The notes below the pieces were generated by a model. The model had not been told where the DNA came from, did no database searches, and was given only the letters and a program-made list of their open reading frames with translations. The position numbers were made by a program, and so were the translations under genes. From NCBI GenBank assembly GCA_016291895.1, contig JAEEZO010000015.1, forward strand, positions 1 through 9,794: a DNA stretch of 9,794 bases, given 5' to 3'. The DNA is from Caryophanales bacterium (GTDB lineage Bacteria; Bacillota_I; Bacilli_A; RF39; UBA660). Positions 7,252 through 9,794 of this stretch are shown here, piece after piece. Positions within the stretch are counted from its first letter, which is position 1. Each line of letters begins with the position of its first letter.

Positions 7252-7279
7252 AAAAGAAAAACTTTTGCTATGCAAAAGT
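7252..7279 (-). terminator. Regulatory terminator of the slipin leader
   Basis: On the minus strand ACTTTTGC (7279-7272) pairs with GCAAAAGT (7268-7261) around a three-base loop and is followed by TTTTCTTTT. It sits between the promoter and the slipin ribosome binding site, so it can only act as an attenuator. Its 5' arm contains the strand that closes helix P1 of the putative riboswitch, so the two structures exclude each other: ligand-stabilised P1 would permit read-through. A further arm CTTTTGC (7256-7250) can also pair with the terminator's 3' arm. Confidence 0.75.
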
Positions 7280-7352
7280 CTCATTCAATAATAATCATTT
7301 ATACCGGTATAAAACGTCCTGACGATATAAAACGCGGAATTACTCCCTTTTG
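7272..7352 (-). promoter_or_regulatory. Putative yybP-ykoY manganese riboswitch
   Basis: Known members of this class bind Mn2+ and switch on manganese export genes. Seen here, 5' to 3' on the minus strand: CAAAAG (7352-7347) can pair with CTTTTG (7278-7273) as P1. GGGAGTA (7347-7341) follows directly, as in the consensus GGGGAGUAG. A six-bp helix TTTATA/TATAAA (7331-7326 with 7303-7298) flanks TCGTCA (7325-7320) and ACCGG (7308-7304), the two conserved inner segments. AATGAGAC runs into the P1 3' strand, where the class has AACGAGACC. The aptamer is short and the peripheral hairpins are reduced. It starts only a few bases after the predicted transcription start and overlaps a terminator in the ON-switch arrangement. 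The assignment rests on motif recall, not on a covariance search. Confidence 0.8.
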
Positions 7353-7361
7353 TTGTCTTGT

Positions 7362-7390
7362 ATTATACCATAAAACATATAAAAAGTAAA
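7362..7390 (-). promoter_or_regulatory. Promoter of the slipin gene
   Basis: The minus strand shows TTTACT (7390-7385), exactly 17 bases, then a perfect TATAAT (7367-7362) preceded by TGG, an extended -10. The start would be near 7355, so the riboswitch is at the very 5' end of an approximately 143-base leader. The -35 box begins three bases past the stop of the 222-aa gene. No terminator lies between, so read-through from that gene would also pass through the riboswitch. Confidence 0.75.
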
Positions 7391-7392
7391 TA

Positions 7393-8061
7393 TTAGCTAC
7401 GAGTATTTAGAATAGATGCAGCATTCTTAGCAGCAGATCTTGTAGTAGTAGTTGCTTCATCTACTATCGAAGTTAATAAATTAGCTTTTGATAAACCTTT
7501 TTCAAGAATACTTCTTAGTTCAGATACTTTAGTATTGCATGAACCAGCTAATTTACCATCTGTATCATAGAAATATATAGTATCAGGAATTGGTGAAGTT
7601 TTATTAACAATATTTTTAATTTGCATTAAAAAATCTGTTGTTGCATTATCTACCAATTTATCTTTCATACCTATTTTTCCATTAGCAGCAATTTCTAATA
7701 GAGGTTTTAGTTTTAAACTCGTATATGCTCCTTTAGCAACACTAATTGATGATTCTCTATGTGATGGAGCAATTCGATTAAATGATGCTACAAGTTCACT
7801 GATTATTGATTCATTAAAATTAATTATTTCATCAGTAATACTAGTTAATTCACTAGATGCTCTTCCATAAAAATCTAACGCTTTTGGTGATGACCATAAA
7901 TCATATAATTTGTCAAAATAATTATTAATTGCAGTAGCAAATACTTTTTGAACACTACATATAACATCATTAACATTTTTAATGTCTTTTATTGCTTTAG
8001 AAGGATACAATCCAGGAATTCTTACTTCTTCTTTTTCTTCATCTAAATTTTCACTTGCCAT
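7393..8061 (-). CDS. Hypothetical helical protein, 222 aa, WXG-like motif (paralogue of 8802-9476)
   Basis: No family recognised. It has an acidic N-terminal tail (MASENLDEEKEE), then a helix (SKAIKDIKNVNDVICSVQKVF), then LYDLWSSPKALDFYGRASSEL with Trp56. That pattern resembles the Trp-containing turn of WXG100/ESAT-6-like helical hairpins. A short probable beta segment PDTIYFYDTDGKLAGS lies at about residues 158-173, and an Ala/Thr-rich helical tail ends NAASILNTRS. No Sec signal peptide or membrane helix is present. It aligns along its whole length with the 224-aa protein two genes upstream: IKNVNDVICSVQ/IEDINDIISKIQ, WSSPKALDF/WWSNKAIAF and IYFYDTDGKL/IGFYDVNGSL. Ribosome binding site AGGAGG at 8072-8067 fixes the start. 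It lies 39 bases after ung. A secreted type VII-like substrate or a cytoplasmic structural protein are both possible. Confidence 0.87.
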   Translation of the reverse strand: MASENLDEEKEEVRIPGLYPSKAIKDIKNVNDVICSVQKVFATAINNYFDKLYDLWSSPKALDFYGRASSELTSITDEIINFNESIISELVASFNRIAPSHRESSISVAKGAYTSLKLKPLLEIAANGKIGMKDKLVDNATTDFLMQIKNIVNKTSPIPDTIYFYDTDGKLAGSCNTKVSELRSILEKGLSKANLLTSIVDEATTTTRSAAKNAASILNTRS

Positions 8062-8078
8062 ATATTCCTCCTATTTTG

Positions 8079-8094
8079 ATTATAACATATTATA
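8079..8094 (-). promoter_or_regulatory. Possible promoter elements of the 222-aa gene
   Basis: Two TATAAT boxes lie in the 39-base gap after ung (8094-8089 and 8084-8079, the second with an upstream TGT). The first would give a leader of about 20 bases, but its best -35 (TTGGAA, 8119-8114) is 19 bases away. The second would start transcription on top of the ribosome binding site. A promoter here is plausible but weakly supported; read-through from ung is the alternative, since no terminator separates them. Confidence 0.35.
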
Positions 8095-8100
8095 TAAATA

Positions 8101-8766
8101 TTAGTTATTTATTTTCCAATCAATTGGTTTCATTTTATTTTTTATTAAAAAATTATTAGTTTTCGAAAAAGGACGACTTCCAAAAAATCCATTATAAGCT
8201 GATAAAGGACTTGGATGAGCTGACTCTATTACTAAATGCATTGGATTAGTTATTAACTTCTTCTTACTTCTTGCATATCTACCCCATAAAATAAAAACAA
8301 CAGGGGTATCTTTTTCATTTATTATTTTAATAACATTATCCGTAAAAGTTTCCCAACCTAATCCTTGATGAGAACCAGCTAAATCTTTAATTACTGTTAA
8401 AGTTGCGTTAAGAAGTAATACCCCTTGTCTTGCCCAACTATGCAAACTGCCATGATTAGGAATAGGTACTCCTAAATCATCATTTAACTCTTTAAAAATG
8501 TTAACAAGGCTTGGTGGCTTCTTAATATCAAGTGGTACGGAAAAAGATAGGCCTTCTGCTTCCCCAACTCCATGATATGGATCTTGTCCTAATATAACTA
8601 CTTTAAGATCTTTATATGGAGTATAACGAAAAGCATTAAAAACCTGATCTTTTCTTGGAAAAACCGTTTTCTTTTTATATTCATCACGAACTTTATTAAT
8701 TAAATTTATAAAATATTCTTTTTTAAATTCATTTGATAATATTTGATCCCAATCATTCCCTATCAT
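8101..8766 (-). CDS. ung: Uracil-DNA glycosylase, family 1
   Basis: Removes uracil from DNA as the first step of base-excision repair. All family-1 hallmarks are present: the water-activating loop GQDPYH (60-65, catalytic Asp62), LLLNATLTV with uracil-binding Asn120, and the DNA-intercalation loop HPSPLS (184-189, catalytic His184). The usual GQAHGL after the first motif reads GEAEGL, a conservative variation. At 221 residues it is the normal bacterial length. I take MIGND at 8766 as the start because AAAGGAGG (8779-8772) lies five bases before it; an ATG 27 bases further up would put the start inside a terminator. It sits between two paralogous hypothetical genes, directly behind the hairpin terminator of the first. 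No separate promoter is obvious, so expression may rely on read-through. Confidence 0.97.
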   Translation of the reverse strand: MIGNDWDQILSNEFKKEYFINLINKVRDEYKKKTVFPRKDQVFNAFRYTPYKDLKVVILGQDPYHGVGEAEGLSFSVPLDIKKPPSLVNIFKELNDDLGVPIPNHGSLHSWARQGVLLLNATLTVIKDLAGSHQGLGWETFTDNVIKIINEKDTPVVFILWGRYARSKKKLITNPMHLVIESAHPSPLSAYNGFFGSRPFSKTNNFLIKNKMKPIDWKINN

Positions 8767-8779
8767 TATTGCCTCCTTT

Positions 8780-8803
8780 AAAAAAAACATCAAAAGATGT
8801 TTT
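8780..8803 (-). terminator. Intrinsic terminator between the 224-aa gene and ung
   Basis: On the minus strand AAAACATC (8803-8796), loop TTTT and GATGTTTT (8791-8784) form a stem whose 3' side runs into eight consecutive T. The left arm begins inside the stop codon of the 224-aa gene, and the T-run touches the ung ribosome binding site. Since ung has no visible promoter after it, this hairpin probably reduces rather than abolishes ung transcription. Confidence 0.8.
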
Positions 8804-9476
8804 ATTTACTAGATAATACTGATGTAGCATCGCTTGCAGCAGCTTTAGTTAAATCAACCTCTTCTTGAGTTGCTGTTTGGACTTCATTACTAACAAGAGT
8901 TATTGAATCATTAACTAGATTACTTATATTGCCTAACTTTAAATGATATGTTTTAACAAGGGAACCATTAACATCATAAAAACCTATACTATTAGGAATA
9001 CCATTAACGGCATTTTTTATTGATTCAAGAACACTAACATATTCACTAGTTTGATTCTCAACATCACTAGTTATCATACCAACTCTTCCAGCATCATCAG
9101 CTTCTTTAAACTTTTTATAATTAACACCTAGGAAAGGTCCAGCTTGAACATAAATACTTCTTGTATTACGAAAACGAGCAACATCATTGAATGAACTGCA
9201 AGCATCATTAACAGTAGATTCATCAACAAAAACGAGGTTTCGATCTACATCATCAACTTTATTTACTAACTTTTCACCAAAAGCGATAGCTTTATTTGAC
9301 CACCACGAATTAGTTAAATTATAAAGATATTCTCCTGTATTATCAATAAATTCACGCTGAATTTTCGAAATAATATCATTGATATCTTCGATTTTTCTTA
9401 TTGCATCATTGGCATTCAGTCTTGGAATTTCTTTTTTTTCTTCTTCAACAGGAGTCTCTGGTTCTAAAACATTCAT
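8802..9476 (-). CDS. Hypothetical helical protein, 224 aa, WXG-like motif (paralogue of 7393-8061)
   Basis: No family recognised. It has the same architecture as its 222-aa paralogue: a Glu-rich N-terminal tail (ETPVEEEKKE), a helix (DAIRKIEDINDIISKIQREF), a Trp pair at residues 58-59 in LTNSWWSNKAIAFGEKLVNK, a long middle region, NSIGFYDVNGSLVKTYH as a likely beta hairpin, and an Ala/Ser-rich C-terminal helix ending ATSVLSSK. There is no signal peptide or membrane span. Identity to the paralogue is modest, so the duplication is not recent. The start ATG has a fairly weak ribosome binding site, AGGTG at 9485-9481. It has a clear promoter of its own and a terminator overlapping its stop. The WXG100-like reading is inference from one motif and the predicted helices; the length is about twice that of a typical WXG100 protein. 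Confidence 0.87.
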   Translation of the reverse strand: MNVLEPETPVEEEKKEIPRLNANDAIRKIEDINDIISKIQREFIDNTGEYLYNLTNSWWSNKAIAFGEKLVNKVDDVDRNLVFVDESTVNDACSSFNDVARFRNTRSIYVQAGPFLGVNYKKFKEADDAGRVGMITSDVENQTSEYVSVLESIKNAVNGIPNSIGFYDVNGSLVKTYHLKLGNISNLVNDSITLVSNEVQTATQEEVDLTKAAASDATSVLSSK

Positions 9477-9498
9477 AGCACACCTACATTCTAATTAA

Positions 9499-9527
9499 AT
9501 GATACAAAAAATCATACTTAAAGTCAA
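9499..9527 (-). promoter_or_regulatory. Sigma-A-type promoter of the 224-aa gene
   Basis: TTGACT (9527-9522), a 17-base spacer and TATCAT (9504-9499) on the minus strand, with transcription expected near 9492, seven bases before the ribosome binding site. It stands in the 63-base gap behind the symporter gene, in which I see no convincing terminator for the symporter. Confidence 0.75.
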
Positions 9528-9539
9528 TTTTTATATACA

Positions 9540-9794
9540 TCATTTCTTATAATATTCGTATAACATAATACGTCTTAAACTAAAGATAGCATAGACATTT
9601 ATAATTGCCATTAAAGCAGTACTTACATCTACTAAATCCCATAATAACACTGGACTTACTACAGCAGATGCAATAATAATTCCGAATAAAGCTACCTTAA
9701 TAAACATGATACCTTTATCTGTTATTTTAGGAAATAAATATTTAAATCCTGATTCACCATATACATATGCAGAAAGAATTGTTGAAAAAGAAAA
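9540..9794 (-). CDS. AGCS-family amino acid:cation symporter, C-terminal end (cut by window edge)
   Basis: Encodes the last 84 residues of a membrane protein; the remainder lies beyond 9794. My translation begins FSFSTILSAYVYGESGFKYL, close to the conserved AFSTILGW-YYGE segment of alanine/glycine:cation (sodium) symporters. It continues with a transmembrane stretch (IKVALFGIIIASAVVSPVLLW), then DLVDVSTALMAIINVYAIFSL, where the family has a DLAD-NGLMAIPN pattern, and a basic tail. The family imports alanine or glycine with Na+ or H+. The stop is TGA at 9542-9540, the only TGA stop in the window; even if it were read as Trp the frame would end three codons later. The substrate cannot be told from this fragment. 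Confidence 0.9.
   Translation of the reverse strand, partial: FSFSTILSAYVYGESGFKYLFPKITDKGIMFIKVALFGIIIASAVVSPVLLWDLVDVSTALMAIINVYAIFSLRRIMLYEYYKK

Noticed and set aside
7213..7284. 24-residue N-terminal extension of the slipin from ATG at 7284
   Set aside because: It would translate the terminator hairpin and lacks a ribosome binding site, whereas ATG at 7212 has AAAGGAGG and gives a membrane anchor at the N-terminus as in the family.
7298..7313. Perfect 16-bp palindrome tttataccggtataaa as a repressor operator
   Set aside because: It includes the ACCGG block and the 3' strand of the inner helix of the putative riboswitch, which explains it better; it also lies about 50 bases downstream of the promoter, within the transcribed leader.
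7305..7334. Direct repeat cggtataaaacg / cgatataaaacg, 18 bases apart, as tandem protein-binding sites
   Set aside because: Both copies fall on aptamer segments, and the repeat probably follows from AT-rich helix strands beside conserved CG-containing blocks.
9540..9542. TGA read as tryptophan (mycoplasma code)
   Set aside because: All conserved tryptophans I checked use TGG, no gene contains an internal TGA, and the symporter ends normally at this TGA.

Overview
The window is very AT-rich and every gene I can support lies on the minus strand, so the gene order below follows transcription, from high to low coordinates. Strong AGGAGG-type ribosome binding sites, sigma-A-type promoters (TTGACT-17-TATCAT and similar), short intergenic gaps and bacillota-type proteins point to a low-GC Bacillota. 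The rpoB gene starts its own transcription unit rather than following rplJ-rplL, and several proteins are ones I do not recognise. Both fit a reduced Bacilli/Mollicutes-related gut lineage (RF39-like), but that placement is inference. TGA is used as a stop and tryptophan is TGG throughout, so the standard bacterial code applies, not the mycoplasma code.

Layout. 9794-9540: C-terminal end of an AGCS-family (alanine/glycine:cation) symporter. 9476-8802: a 224-aa helical protein of unknown function with its own promoter. 8766-8101: uracil-DNA glycosylase (ung), directly behind a hairpin terminator. 8061-7393: a 222-aa paralogue of the 224-aa protein. 7390-7252: promoter, a leader RNA that I read as a yybP-ykoY (manganese) riboswitch, and an intrinsic terminator that competes with it. 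7212-6457: an SPFH/slipin membrane protein controlled by that leader, ending in a terminator. 6412-5026: a promoter, a 75-aa DUF1292 protein and a calcineurin-like metallophosphoesterase, translationally coupled and closed by a terminator. 4994-1524: a promoter, three tightly packed genes of unknown function (289, 715 and 99 aa) and a terminator. 1446-1: promoter and first 448 codons of rpoB, cut by the window edge just before the rifampicin-binding region.

The most interesting element is the leader of the slipin gene. Its conserved blocks (GGGAGTA, TCGTCA, ACCGG, GAGAC) occur in the right order with the expected helices. The closing helix shares its 3' strand with a terminator, which is the arrangement of an ON switch. 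This would place a stomatin-like membrane scaffold under direct manganese control. Two other points deserve follow-up. The paralogous 222/224-aa proteins on either side of ung carry a WXG100-like tryptophan motif. The three-gene unknown operon includes what look like alpha-helical solenoid repeats and a long acidic linker.
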